This document shows, one piece after another, positions 35,438 to 43,754 of a stretch of 64,000 nt of DNA. The position numbers were made by a program, and so were the translations under genes. Each line of letters starts with the position of its first letter. The first letter of the stretch is position 1. This DNA is from Catenulispora sp. EB89 (GTDB lineage: Bacteria; Actinomycetota; Actinomycetes; Streptomycetales; Catenulisporaceae). Under the pieces are notes generated by a model that was not told the origin of the DNA, searched no databases, and worked only from the letters and a program-made list of their open reading frames with translations. The DNA is taken from NCBI RefSeq assembly GCF_041261445.1, contig NZ_JBGCCU010000005.1, positions 310,001-374,000 on the forward strand. Reading direction: 5' to 3'.

Positions 35438-38248
35438 GTGGCAGGCAAGGGTTCAGCGGACTCGGGCGGCGCGACTCGCCGGCTGGTCATCGTCGAGTCG
35501 CCGGCCAAGGCGAAGACGATCAAGGGCTACCTCGGAGCGGGCTACACCGTCGAGGCCTCGGTCGGCCATATCCGCGACCTCCCAGCCGGGGCGGACGAGG
35601 TACCCGAGAAGTACAAGGGCACCTCCATGGGCCGGCTCGGGGTGGACGTGGACGGCGACTTCGAGCCGCTGTACCTGGTCAACGCCGACAAGCGCAAGCA
35701 GGTCGCCAAGCTCAAGGACCTGCTCAAGGAGGCCGACGAACTCCTGCTCGCCACCGACGAGGACCGCGAGGGCGAGGCCATCGCGTGGCACCTGCAGGAG
35801 GTGCTCAAGCCCAAGGTCCCGTCCAAGCGCATGGTGTTCCACGAGATCACCCGCGAGGCGATCCAGGAGGCCGCGCGCAACACCCGCGAGATCAACATGC
35901 CGCTGGTCGACGCGCAGGAGACCCGGCGCATCCTGGACCGGCTGTACGGCTACGAGGTCTCCCCGGTGCTGTGGAAGAAGGTCCGCACCGGGCTGTCGGC
36001 CGGCCGCGTGCAGTCGGTGGCCACCCGCATGGTCGTGGACCGGGAGCGGGAGCGCATCGCGTTCACCGCCGCCGAGTACTGGGACCTGACCGGCACGTTC
36101 GAGACCCTGAAGGCCGGCGGCCCGGACGACCCGCGGGCGATGACCGCGCGGCTGTCCAGCGTCGACGGCAAGCGCGTGGCCGCCGGGCGCGACTTCGGCC
36201 CCGACGGCCAGCTCAAGGCCGGCAGCCAGAACGTCGCGCACCTCACCGAGGTCACCGCCAAGGCGCTGGCCGCCGCGCTGCGGGACGCCGACTTCAGCGT
36301 GCGCGGCGTGGAGCGCAAGCCGTACCGGCGCTCGCCGTACGCGCCGTTCCGCACCACCACGATGCAGCAGGAGGCCAGCCGCAAGCTCGGCATGGACTCC
36401 AAGCGCGCCATGCGGGTCGCGCAGAGCCTGTACGAGAACGGCTACATCACTTATATGCGTACCGACAGCATCACGCTGTCGGACACCGCGCTGAACGCCG
36501 CGCGGACCCAGGTGCGCGACCTTTACGGCGCCGACTATCTGCCGGACGTTCCGCGGCGGTACGACTCCAAGGTGAAGAACGCGCAGGAGGCGCACGAGGC
36601 GATCCGCCCCTCCGGCGACACGTTCCGCACCCCGGCGCAGACCGGCCTGTCCGGCGACGAGTTCCGGCTCTACGAGCTGATCTGGATGCGGACCGTCGCC
36701 TCGCAGATGAAGGACGCCACCGGGCACACGGTGACCGTGAAGGTCGGCGGCGCCGCCTCCGACGGCCGGGACGTGGAGTTCAGCGCCAGCGGCCGCATCA
36801 TCTCCTTCCACGGCTTCCTGAAGGCGTACGTGGAGGGCACCGACGACCCGGACGCCGCGCTGGACGACTCCGAGCAGCGGCTGCCGGCGGTGGCCGAGGG
36901 CGACGCGCTGACCACGACCAAGGTCACCGCGGACGGGCACTCGACCAAGCCGCCCGCGCGCTTCACCGAGGCCTCGCTGATCAAGGAGATGGAAGAGCGC
37001 GAGATCGGCCGGCCCTCGACGTACTCCACGATCCTGGGCACGATCCTGGACCGCGGCTACGCGTTCAAGAAGGGCACGGCGCTGGTCCCGTCCTACATCG
37101 CGTTCGCGGTCGTCGGGCTGCTGGAGAACCACTTCGGCGACCTGGTGAACTACGAGTTCACCGCGCGCATGGAGGACGACCTGGACCGCATCGCGCGCGG
37201 CGAGGCGCAGCGGGTGCCGTGGCTGCGGCGGTTCTACTTCGGCCCGACCGAGAACGAGCGGGTCACCTCCGGCGACAACGGGGTGGTGTTCGACCATCTC
37301 GGCGGCCTGAAGGACCTGGTCACCGACCTGGGCAACATCGACGCCCGGGAGGTGAACTCCTTCCCGGTCGGCGACGACGGCATCATCCTGCGCGTGGGCC
37401 GCTTCGGACCGTACATCGAGCGCAACCTCGAAGACGGCACCCAGCAGCGCGCGAGCGTCCCGGACGACCTGCCGCCGGACGAGCTGACCCCGGCCTTCGC
37501 CGAGGAGCTGTTCCTGCAGCCCAGCGGCGACCGCGAGCTGGGCCGGGACCCCTCGACCGGCTTCGAGGTGGTGGCCAAGGCCGGGCGCTTCGGGCCGTAC
37601 GTCACGGAGATCCTGCCGGAGGGCACCCCGACCCGCGGCAAGAACGCGGTGAAGGCCCGCACCGGCTCCCTGTTCAAGAACATGGGCCTGGACACGGTGA
37701 CGCTGGAGGAGGCGCTGCAGCTGCTGTCGCTGCCGCGCGTGGTCGGCGCCGACCCGGAGTCCGGCGACGAGATCACGGTCCAGAACGGCCGCTACGGCCC
37801 GTACCTGAAGAAGGGTGCGGACTCCCGCTCGATCACCTCCGAGGAGCAGATCTTCACGATCACCCTCGAGGAGGCGCTGGAGATCTACAAGCAGCCGAAG
37901 GCGCGCGGTCGCGGCGCGGCCAAGCCGCCGCTGCGCGAGCTCGGGCCGGACCCGGTGTCGGGCAAGCCGATCGTGATCAAGTCGGGCTTCTACGGCGAGT
38001 ACCTGACCGACGGCGAGACCAACGTGACCATCCCCAAGAGCGAGACGGTCGAGGGGATCACGCCGGCGAAGGCGTACGAGCTGATGGCGGAGAAGCGGGC
38101 GAAGGGGCCGGCGAAGAAGACAGCCAAGAAGGCCGCCGCGAAGAAGACCCCGGCGAAGAAGACGGCGGCTTCGGGGACGAAGACGGCGAAGGCCACGGCG
38201 GCGAAGAAGACCGCTGCGAAGAAGACGGCGAGTTCGGCGACGAAGTAG
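35438..38248 (+). CDS. topA: DNA topoisomerase I
   Basis: A 936-residue type IA topoisomerase. Toprim domain: RLVIVESPAKAKTIKGYLG and LLATDEDREGEAIAWHL. The catalytic Tyr is in GYITYMRTDSITLS (about 339). The core is followed by Topo_C_Rpt repeats (KAGRFGPYVTEILPEG, NGRYGPYLKKGADSRS, KSGFYGEYLTDGE) in place of zinc fingers, and a Lys/Ala-rich tail (PAKKTAKKAAAKKTPAKK...) typical of actinobacterial TopA, which aids processivity. It relaxes negative supercoils. GTG 35438 was chosen for AGAGG 5 bases upstream and because the family N-terminus starts there. Confidence 0.95.
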   Translation: MAGKGSADSGGATRRLVIVESPAKAKTIKGYLGAGYTVEASVGHIRDLPAGADEVPEKYKGTSMGRLGVDVDGDFEPLYLVNADKRKQVAKLKDLLKEADELLLATDEDREGEAIAWHLQEVLKPKVPSKRMVFHEITREAIQEAARNTREINMPLVDAQETRRILDRLYGYEVSPVLWKKVRTGLSAGRVQSVATRMVVDRERERIAFTAAEYWDLTGTFETLKAGGPDDPRAMTARLSSVDGKRVAAGRDFGPDGQLKAGSQNVAHLTEVTAKALAAALRDADFSVRGVERKPYRRSPYAPFRTTTMQQEASRKLGMDSKRAMRVAQSLYENGYITYMRTDSITLSDTALNAARTQVRDLYGADYLPDVPRRYDSKVKNAQEAHEAIRPSGDTFRTPAQTGLSGDEFRLYELIWMRTVASQMKDATGHTVTVKVGGAASDGRDVEFSASGRIISFHGFLKAYVEGTDDPDAALDDSEQRLPAVAEGDALTTTKVTADGHSTKPPARFTEASLIKEMEEREIGRPSTYSTILGTILDRGYAFKKGTALVPSYIAFAVVGLLENHFGDLVNYEFTARMEDDLDRIARGEAQRVPWLRRFYFGPTENERVTSGDNGVVFDHLGGLKDLVTDLGNIDAREVNSFPVGDDGIILRVGRFGPYIERNLEDGTQQRASVPDDLPPDELTPAFAEELFLQPSGDRELGRDPSTGFEVVAKAGRFGPYVTEILPEGTPTRGKNAVKARTGSLFKNMGLDTVTLEEALQLLSLPRVVGADPESGDEITVQNGRYGPYLKKGADSRSITSEEQIFTITLEEALEIYKQPKARGRGAAKPPLRELGPDPVSGKPIVIKSGFYGEYLTDGETNVTIPKSETVEGITPAKAYELMAEKRAKGPAKKTAKKAAAKKTPAKKTAASGTKTAKATAAKKTAAKKTASSATK

Positions 38249-38464
38249 GCGGTGCGGACGACGTGGCGCGGGGCGTTTGGTGCCCCGGCCGCTCGGTCCG
38301 GGCGGCGGGTGCGGCCGGCGGAACTGCCTGGGCAGGGCGGTGATGGTGCGCCGTCACGCTCAAGAGTGAATATGGTCGGGTTTTCTTCGCTCGTCCGAGT
38401 GAAGAAAAACCTTGATGTCACTTACGCTGGGTACCGAGATGGAGACCGTTCGTAAGATCGGAGC

Positions 38465-38767
38465 ATGAGCGTGGCGACCCTACCTCCGGCGTTGGAGCAG
38501 TCCTCGGGCGGTTTCACCTCCGCCGATATCGTCTCGCCGGAGTCCGTCGAGCGTGATCACGAGGTCAAGCCACCGAAGTACGCGCGGGTCGGGATCAAGA
38601 ACCTGTGGCTCGTCGAGCGAGACGGCGGGGGGATGATCGCCTACGTTTACATGCTTGATCCGCTTACCGGGGACTACAGCCTGATCGGTACCTTCGGCGA
38701 GCGGTTGAAGGTCTCGGTGCCGTTCGACATCGACATCGACCTCACCACCCTCGACGACTACGAGTGA
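38465..38767 (+). CDS. Uma2-family nuclease fragment (C-terminal part only)
   Basis: A 100-residue protein matching only the second half of the Uma2 (DUF820) PD-(D/E)xK family: SADIVSPESVERDHEVKPPKYARVGIKNLWLVERDGG. Full-length members have about 190 residues; the N-terminal strands are missing, and no frame upstream (38249-38464) supplies them. The usual catalytic Glu before the SPES motif is Asp. It is either a decayed remnant or a short stand-alone derivative. Its stop overlaps a GTG of the next ORF. Confidence 0.7.
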   Translation: MSVATLPPALEQSSGGFTSADIVSPESVERDHEVKPPKYARVGIKNLWLVERDGGGMIAYVYMLDPLTGDYSLIGTFGERLKVSVPFDIDIDLTTLDDYE

Positions 38768-38826
38768 CCGCCGCCCCGGCGAGTTCGGCCGACCGGGGAC
38801 GGGGCGGACCGGCCATAATGGCGCGC

Positions 38827-39372
38827 ATGAGTTCGAGCACGAGTCGGGCCCACGGCGTCGAGATCCGTGAGGCGGTGGCGGGGGACGCCGACGACATCGG
38901 GCGGGTGCGGCACGCGTCGTGGCAGGTCGCCTATTCGGGGCTGATGCCGGCCGACTATCTCGCGGGGCTGTCGGTGGACGGGTTCGTGCTCAGTGCGCGG
39001 CGGATGCTGGCCGACCTGGAGGCGCGGCGGGCCGAGGTGCTGGTCGCCGAGGTGGGCGGGGTGGTCTCCGGCTTCGCGTCGGTGGGGCCGAGCCGGGACG
39101 CCGACGAGGACCGGGACCGGGTCGGGGAGCTCTACGCCATATATCTCGACCCGGCGATCTGGCGGCTCGGGATCGGTGCGCGGCTCCAGGCGGTCGCGCT
39201 CCAGCGGCTGCGGGACGAGGGGTACGTCGAGGCCACGCTGTGGGTGCTGGCGACCAACAGCGCGTCGCGGGCGTTCTACGAGCACACCGGGTGGCGGCAC
39301 GACGGCGGGGTCTCCGGGTTCGAGGCCGGGGCCGAGGTGCTGGACGAGACGCGGTACCGCAGGACTTTGTGA
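38827..39372 (+). CDS. GNAT-family N-acetyltransferase
   Basis: A 181-residue GNAT protein. The acetyl-CoA-binding motif A is LYAIYLDPAIWRLGIGARLQAVALQ (Q/RxxGxG/A as RLGIGA) and motif B is ATLWVLATNSASRAFYEHTGWRHDGG. The substrate is unknown. A longer version from GTG 38764 would overlap the preceding gene. The ATG at 38827 is preferred because a CATAAT box at 38814-38819 places transcription about at that codon (leaderless). Confidence 0.85.
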   Translation: MSSSTSRAHGVEIREAVAGDADDIGRVRHASWQVAYSGLMPADYLAGLSVDGFVLSARRMLADLEARRAEVLVAEVGGVVSGFASVGPSRDADEDRDRVGELYAIYLDPAIWRLGIGARLQAVALQRLRDEGYVEATLWVLATNSASRAFYEHTGWRHDGGVSGFEAGAEVLDETRYRRTL

Positions 39373-39381
39373 TCTTGGCCG

Positions 39382-39460
39382 GGTGACGGCCGCGTGCCGG
39401 CTGGCCGGGCGGTGGTCGGGCGGCGCCCCGGTGGCGGCCGCGTGCCGGCCGACCGGGCGG
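39382..39460. repeat. Two 31-bp near-identical direct repeats
   Basis: Units at 39382-39412 and 39430-39460 agree at 28 of 31 positions (core CGGCCGCGTGCCGGC). They lie in the 276-bp gap before the NlpC/P60 gene. No ydaO-type riboswitch was recognised in the gap. Confidence 0.8.
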
Positions 39461-39648
39461 GCCGATGGCTGCCCGAGGTCCACCCGGCATCCGCCTGTGT
39501 CCCTCTTTCGGTGGAAACCTTCAGCCCTCTGACCACGCCTCGCGCGATGCGCCCTTTTTGTGATGAAAGGTCGTAGGTGGTGGTGGGTAGCTCATCCCAC
39601 AGTCCATGAGGACACGGACACACTCGGGCGGCGCGGAAGGAGTTCGGC

Positions 39649-40932
39649 ATGCGGGGACGCGGACACGGCCGGCGGGCCACGCTCGTCACGGCCACGGTCC
39701 TGACGGCGGCCCTCCTCGGCGGCGCCGCACACGCCGACCCGGGTACCCCCGTGATCCCCGGCCAGGGCACCATCGACCGGGCCAAGGCCGACGTCCGCGA
39801 CCGCCAGACCGCCGCCGACCGCATCCAGGCGGCCCTGGACGCCGCGAACGGCCACCTGCACGCCCTGGAGGCGAGCGCCGGGCTCGCGGCCGAGGCGTAT
39901 GACACGGCCGTGGCACAGGCCGCGACGGCGGCGCAGGCGGCCGACGAGGCGCGGACCCGTGCGGCGGCCGCCCTGGACGCGCAGCACCAGGCCGAGGCGC
40001 GGCTCGGGGCGTTCGCGGCCGAGATGTACCGGCAGGGTCCGGACATGGCGATGGCCGTGGCCTTCCTGCACGTCGGCTCCCTGCACGACTACGCCGTCCG
40101 CCGCCAGGTCCAGGCGAACCACGACGCGGCCGAGGCGCTGGCCGTCTCCGGTGCGCGGCAGGCGACGAAGGACGCGGCGGCGGCACGTCAGAAGGCTGAC
40201 CGGAGCGCGGCGGACCAGCGCCGGGCCGAGGCGCGCGCGCAGAGCGCGCTGGGCGCGGCGCGGGCGGCGGCGGCCGACGCGCAGAGCCAGGTCGCCGGGA
40301 TCCAGGCGCAGCAGAACACGCTGGTGCAGCAGTTGGCGGCGGCGCAGGGCATCGAGGTCGGACTGGAGCGGCAGCGGGAGGCCGGGCTGGCGGAGCTCGC
40401 GGCGCAGCAGGCGGCGGCCCGGCAGGCGGCCGCGGCCGCCGCCGCGGCGTCGGCGGCCCGGGCCGCGGGAGCGGGGCCCGGCGGCGGCTCGGCGCACGCG
40501 TCCTCGGGCGGCGGCGCGACGTGGACACCGCCGTCCGTCTCGGCCGGACCCGTTCCGTACGCGGAAGGCGCCGTCCGCCTGATGCTGAACTACATCTACG
40601 CGCAGCTCGGCAAGCCCTACGTCTGGGGCGGCGCGGGCCCGGATGTCTTCGACTGCTCCGGTCTGGCGATGCGCGGCCTGGAAGCCGGCGGATGGTCCTT
40701 CCCGCACCCCGCGCAGTGGCAGTACCTGGCGATGCGCTCGCTCACGTACGACCAGCTCCGCCCCGGCGACCTGGTCTTCTGGGCGGAGGACGGCGCCAAC
40801 CCGCACACCATCTACCACGAGGCGGTCTACATCGGGAACGACCGCATCATCCAGGCGCCGCACCCCGGGGGTGTGGTCGAGCAGCAGTCGCTGTGGATCA
40901 ACGGGACGCCGAGCTTCTACGGCCGGCCGTAG
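39649..40932 (+). CDS. Secreted NlpC/P60 peptidoglycan hydrolase (RipA-like)
   Basis: A 427-residue protein. Signal peptide about 1-29 (ATLVTATVLTAALLGGAAHA). Residues 40-280 are an Ala/Gln-rich coiled coil, then a Gly/Ser linker. The C-terminal NlpC/P60 domain is LGKPYVWGGAGPDVFDCSGLAM with catalytic Cys near 340, HEAVYIGNDRIIQAPHPG with the His and the third polar residue. It cleaves D-Glu-diaminopimelate cross-bridges for cell separation. A good AAGGAG site precedes the ATG. The Tn7-like transposon begins 15 bp after its stop codon. Confidence 0.92.
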   Translation: MRGRGHGRRATLVTATVLTAALLGGAAHADPGTPVIPGQGTIDRAKADVRDRQTAADRIQAALDAANGHLHALEASAGLAAEAYDTAVAQAATAAQAADEARTRAAAALDAQHQAEARLGAFAAEMYRQGPDMAMAVAFLHVGSLHDYAVRRQVQANHDAAEALAVSGARQATKDAAAARQKADRSAADQRRAEARAQSALGAARAAAADAQSQVAGIQAQQNTLVQQLAAAQGIEVGLERQREAGLAELAAQQAAARQAAAAAAAASAARAAGAGPGGGSAHASSGGGATWTPPSVSAGPVPYAEGAVRLMLNYIYAQLGKPYVWGGAGPDVFDCSGLAMRGLEAGGWSFPHPAQWQYLAMRSLTYDQLRPGDLVFWAEDGANPHTIYHEAVYIGNDRIIQAPHPGGVVEQQSLWINGTPSFYGRP

Positions 40933-40942
40933 TCGGCGCACG

Positions 40943-40947
40943 CTTAC
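40943..40947. repeat. Target-site duplication CTTAC, left copy
   Basis: CTTAC directly before the transposon's TGT terminus. The same five bases follow the right terminus at 59067-59071. Five-base duplications are characteristic of Tn7-type insertion. Confidence 0.9.
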
Positions 40948-41010
40948 TGTAGGTTCTCAGTCTTGACGTCCTATTCTCGTTGCCGATGTCCCATCCGTGT
41001 CCCATGGGCC
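40948..41010. repeat. Left (tnsA-proximal) transposon end with TnsB-like repeats
   Basis: Terminal TGTAGGTTC at 40948-40956, GATGTCCCATCC at 40985-40996 and GTGTCCCATGG at 40997-41007. The shared TGTCCCAT core in tandem looks like adjacent TnsB-binding sites. Confidence 0.75.
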
Positions 41011-41063
41011 AGGGATTCGAGAATCGCCGTTGCGGCGCCGGCGATGACGGCACACTTGTACGC

Positions 41064-41708
41064 GTGCACCTGACGCATAACGAACTTGCCGTACTGGCCG
41101 GAGTGGGGCCGCTCGTCGGCGTGGCAATCGGCGCCTTCTGGAACAGCAAGACCCAGAAGACGGTCTCCAAGGCGACCGCCGAAAACCAGGCTGCCGCAGC
41201 CAAGGCGGCGATCGAGAGCCAGCAATCGATCGCTGAGCGCGGCTGGCAGGCTCAGCAGCGCCAAGCTGCCGATCACCGGGTGTGGACGGAGCGCAAGTCG
41301 GTATATGTGAAGGCTCTCGAACACATCGCTCGTGGCGCGTTGTTCCGGGACACAGTCACAGCCGGGGGACAGGACCCGGATGCGAACTACGATCCCACGA
41401 CCGATGAGTGGGTCTTGCGGCAGGTTGAACTGGACGCGTGGGCCTCGCAAGAGGTCTTCGTCCTTGCTGATGCCAGCAACCGAGCTCACTTTGCCTGGGC
41501 AGGGGAGTTCCTGAACTGGAAGACGTGGCGGGCAGAGCGCGCTGCTGAGTCCCGAGGCGAGGTGCCCCCGAGCGGCGAGGACTTCGGAACGGTTAACCGC
41601 GAGCTGGCAGACCGGGTCGAAAAGGCCAAGGAGGCGGCTGACCTGTTCGATCAGAGGCTGCGAGAAGCGATCCGTGCGGAGCTTCAGGGAGGCTCTGCCC
41701 AGCAATAA
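41064..41708 (+). CDS. Membrane-anchored coiled-coil protein of unknown function
   Basis: Not recognised. About 214 residues from a GTG start: a short N-terminus, one membrane segment (LAVLAGVGPLVGVAIGAFW), then an Ala/Gln/Glu-rich helix (KATAENQAAAAKAAIESQQSIAERGWQAQQRQAADHRVW) likely to form a coiled coil, and a soluble helical end. Earlier starts (TTG 40980, ATG 40986, ATG 41004) fall inside the transposon end repeats and were not preferred. It is the first cargo gene and faces the convergent CBASS operon. A defence role is possible but only by location. Confidence 0.6.
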   Translation: MHLTHNELAVLAGVGPLVGVAIGAFWNSKTQKTVSKATAENQAAAAKAAIESQQSIAERGWQAQQRQAADHRVWTERKSVYVKALEHIARGALFRDTVTAGGQDPDANYDPTTDEWVLRQVELDAWASQEVFVLADASNRAHFAWAGEFLNWKTWRAERAAESRGEVPPSGEDFGTVNRELADRVEKAKEAADLFDQRLREAIRAELQGGSAQQ

Positions 41709-41918
41709 AGTTCCGGAGCTGCCATCCGAGGCTTTCGCGACCAAATTTTCCGATCTACAGCGGTCGTCGGCCGGTTGGGCTGTTGTCGCGTCTCGCTGGG
41801 GTAGACCAAGGCGGGAAGGTCAAACTGGCAATGGGCGGCCAGCCCGCATGGATCATGCTGGCCGCAGAGCCGTCTTCGGTCAGGTCCGCAGGCTGGCTGG
41901 TCATCATCCCTGGCATTC

Positions 41919-43202
41919 TTACAGAATCAGTGGCCCCCCGCCACGACCGGAGGCGGTGGAGGCAACTGGGATGTAGCGTGCGACGGGTGCGGCATCGTCC
42001 CATTCGTACAAGGTGATCTCCAGGGTGTTCAGCGCACGGCCGAGCAGCACTGCGATGGGGAACGGCGTGCGCAGGAAGAGGTGGACGTGTCGTGTAGCGG
42101 CCGCTGCGGCATGTGCACGGATCTTCGCCGCCAAGTTCGCGACCAAGATGCTGCCAGCCTCAGCAGGGATCTGATGACGGCGCCGCGGATACAGCCGTAC
42201 CGCCGTGTGGAACGCACCGGGATGGGTGGCCAGGTGAGCGGCGAAGGTGTCGCCGAGCGGCTCGACGGGGACCAGGTCGACGTACACGGCGATCGGCGCG
42301 CCCGTCGGCGCGGCCAGGTCGGGTTCGCTGCGGTCAAGCAGTGTCGTCGGGGGTGCCGGGACGGGGCCGGGCTCGCCCCAGATGCCGCCGGTGTGGTCTT
42401 CGACGGTGACCTGCCAAGGAGAGGTATCCGGCACGGCGGCGCCGAGCGCGAAGGCGACGCTGAGGTGTGCGCCCCCGCGGATGTGCAGTCGCTGCGCGCC
42501 GGCGAGGGCGATGAGCCGCGGCAGGTCGGTGAGGAACGTGGCGATCTGCGGCCAGATCGAGGGGTCGGGAATCCGCTGGCCGGGCTGCGGCGGGCGGGTG
42601 CGTACGGCCAGCGGCAACTCGGAGGGGGTGCCGCGCGGGTCCAGGCGGGTCTGCAGATCCAGGTCGAGCGTGGTTCGGCCGGAAGGTCGCAACGCCTGCA
42701 TCCGCTGGGAGGCGACTTCTCGGGCAAGCAGCGCGATTTCGCCAGCGGTGGTCAGGGGGTATTGCTTGAATCGCTGTAGCGTGTCTTTGGGTTGAGACAG
42801 CAGCCTGTCGGGCGCGGTGTAGTCCAGCCCTGGCGAAGCGGCCGAGGCCGTGGTGCTGGCGACAATGCTGCCGATGGCGAACGTGAACGCCGGGTCGGGT
42901 TCAAGGTTCAGTAGTGCGGGCAGCTCGGTCTCGCGCACCACCGTGGAGTGCTGGATGTCGGGGGTGACGAGCAGGACCGCGCCGGACAGACCGGAGGCCA
43001 GGGCCTCGCGCAGGCGGCGGGTGGTGTCCCCTGGTGGCAGGTCGGTGATGTCGTGCCAGACCGGGACTCCGGTCGCGCGCAGCGCCCAGGCCAGTGCTGC
43101 GGCGAGCTCGCTGCCGTCGGATGTGCGGTAACTGATGAACACTGGCGCGAGCGCTCGGACCCCCGCAGGCAAGGGGCCGGGGATGGTGGGCGGGGTCTTC
43201 AT
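41919..43202 (-). CDS. CBASS effector, TIR-SAVED fusion
   Basis: A 427-residue protein. The TIR domain is at about 19-150 (APVFISYRTSDGSELAAALAWALRA... then GAVLLVTPDIQHSTVVRETELPALL, with the likely catalytic Glu at 91 or 93). The SAVED domain is at about 200-420 (LIALAGAQRLHIRGGAHLSVAFALG; WQVTVEDHTGG; HVHLFLRTPFPIAVLLGRALNTL). In characterised TIR-SAVED proteins a cyclic trinucleotide binds SAVED, the protein assembles into filaments and the TIR part destroys NAD+, stopping growth of infected cells. It is last of the five-gene operon and overlaps the JAMM gene by 4 bp. Confidence 0.9.
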   Translation of the reverse strand: MKTPPTIPGPLPAGVRALAPVFISYRTSDGSELAAALAWALRATGVPVWHDITDLPPGDTTRRLREALASGLSGAVLLVTPDIQHSTVVRETELPALLNLEPDPAFTFAIGSIVASTTASAASPGLDYTAPDRLLSQPKDTLQRFKQYPLTTAGEIALLAREVASQRMQALRPSGRTTLDLDLQTRLDPRGTPSELPLAVRTRPPQPGQRIPDPSIWPQIATFLTDLPRLIALAGAQRLHIRGGAHLSVAFALGAAVPDTSPWQVTVEDHTGGIWGEPGPVPAPPTTLLDRSEPDLAAPTGAPIAVYVDLVPVEPLGDTFAAHLATHPGAFHTAVRLYPRRRHQIPAEAGSILVANLAAKIRAHAAAAATRHVHLFLRTPFPIAVLLGRALNTLEITLYEWDDAAPVARYIPVASTASGRGGGPLIL

Positions 43203-43747
43203 CCGGTGGCGTCCTCCTTGGGAAGGCGGGCGTGCAGTGCGGCCAGGCGCACGCTGCGGGTGGTGATCAGCCACGCGGTCAGGCGGGGATGGTTCCATCC
43301 CGTCGCCGCGTCGGGGGTGACGATGACCGTCAGGAACACCTCGAAGCCCAGTTCCGCATCGGTCAGCAGAGCCCGGTAGCTGGTCAGGTCTGTGGCGCTG
43401 GGCCGGGAGGGTCCTCCGGGATGGGAGTGCCAGTCGCCGATCCAGATGCTGGCGTCGGTGCGATAGGCCAAGTCGGCCATGGCCTGCGCGTACCGGACGT
43501 CGCGACGGAAGAAATCGGCTCGGCGCACGGCCTGCGGGCCGGGGCCCGGGGCGTGCACAACATCCAGGACCGGCTGCGGGTGGGCGCGGTGGTGGCCGAG
43601 CAGGATCCCGCCGGTCTCTCGGCCGTCCGCCGAGGACGCCGCGCACCGGGTGATCGCCGTAAAGGCGGTGTCGGTGACCGTGACGGCAGGCGTCGTCCGG
43701 CGGCCCGCCGTGGTCGGCGACCCCGGGAAAAGCTTGCGGCGGATCAT
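43199..43747 (-). CDS. cap3: CBASS Cap3-like JAMM/MPN isopeptidase
   Basis: A 182-residue protein with the full JAMM motif: Glu44 in RETGGILLG, then H107-S-H109 with S117 and D120 (DWHSHPGGPSRPSATD). Cap3 proteins remove the conjugated CD-NTase, opposing Cap2. ATG 43747 was chosen over an ORF start at 43918 because the fold starts there and it lies 7 bp after the E1 gene's stop. Confidence 0.9.
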   Translation of the reverse strand: MIRRKLFPGSPTTAGRRTTPAVTVTDTAFTAITRCAASSADGRETGGILLGHHRAHPQPVLDVVHAPGPGPQAVRRADFFRRDVRYAQAMADLAYRTDASIWIGDWHSHPGGPSRPSATDLTSYRALLTDAELGFEVFLTVIVTPDAATGWNHPRLTAWLITTRSVRLAALHARLPKEDATG

Positions 43748-43754
43748 GTGTTGC

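Noticed and set aside
39461-39648. c-di-AMP (ydaO-type) riboswitch upstream of the NlpC/P60 gene
   Set aside because: Such genes often carry one, but the conserved core segments were not found in this leader.
41010-41030. GGATTCGAGAATC resembling a tRNA T-arm, possible integrase site
   Set aside because: It is a simple 5-bp inverted repeat with no acceptor stem or anticodon arm, and no integrase gene is present; the insertion is explained by the Tn7-like ends.
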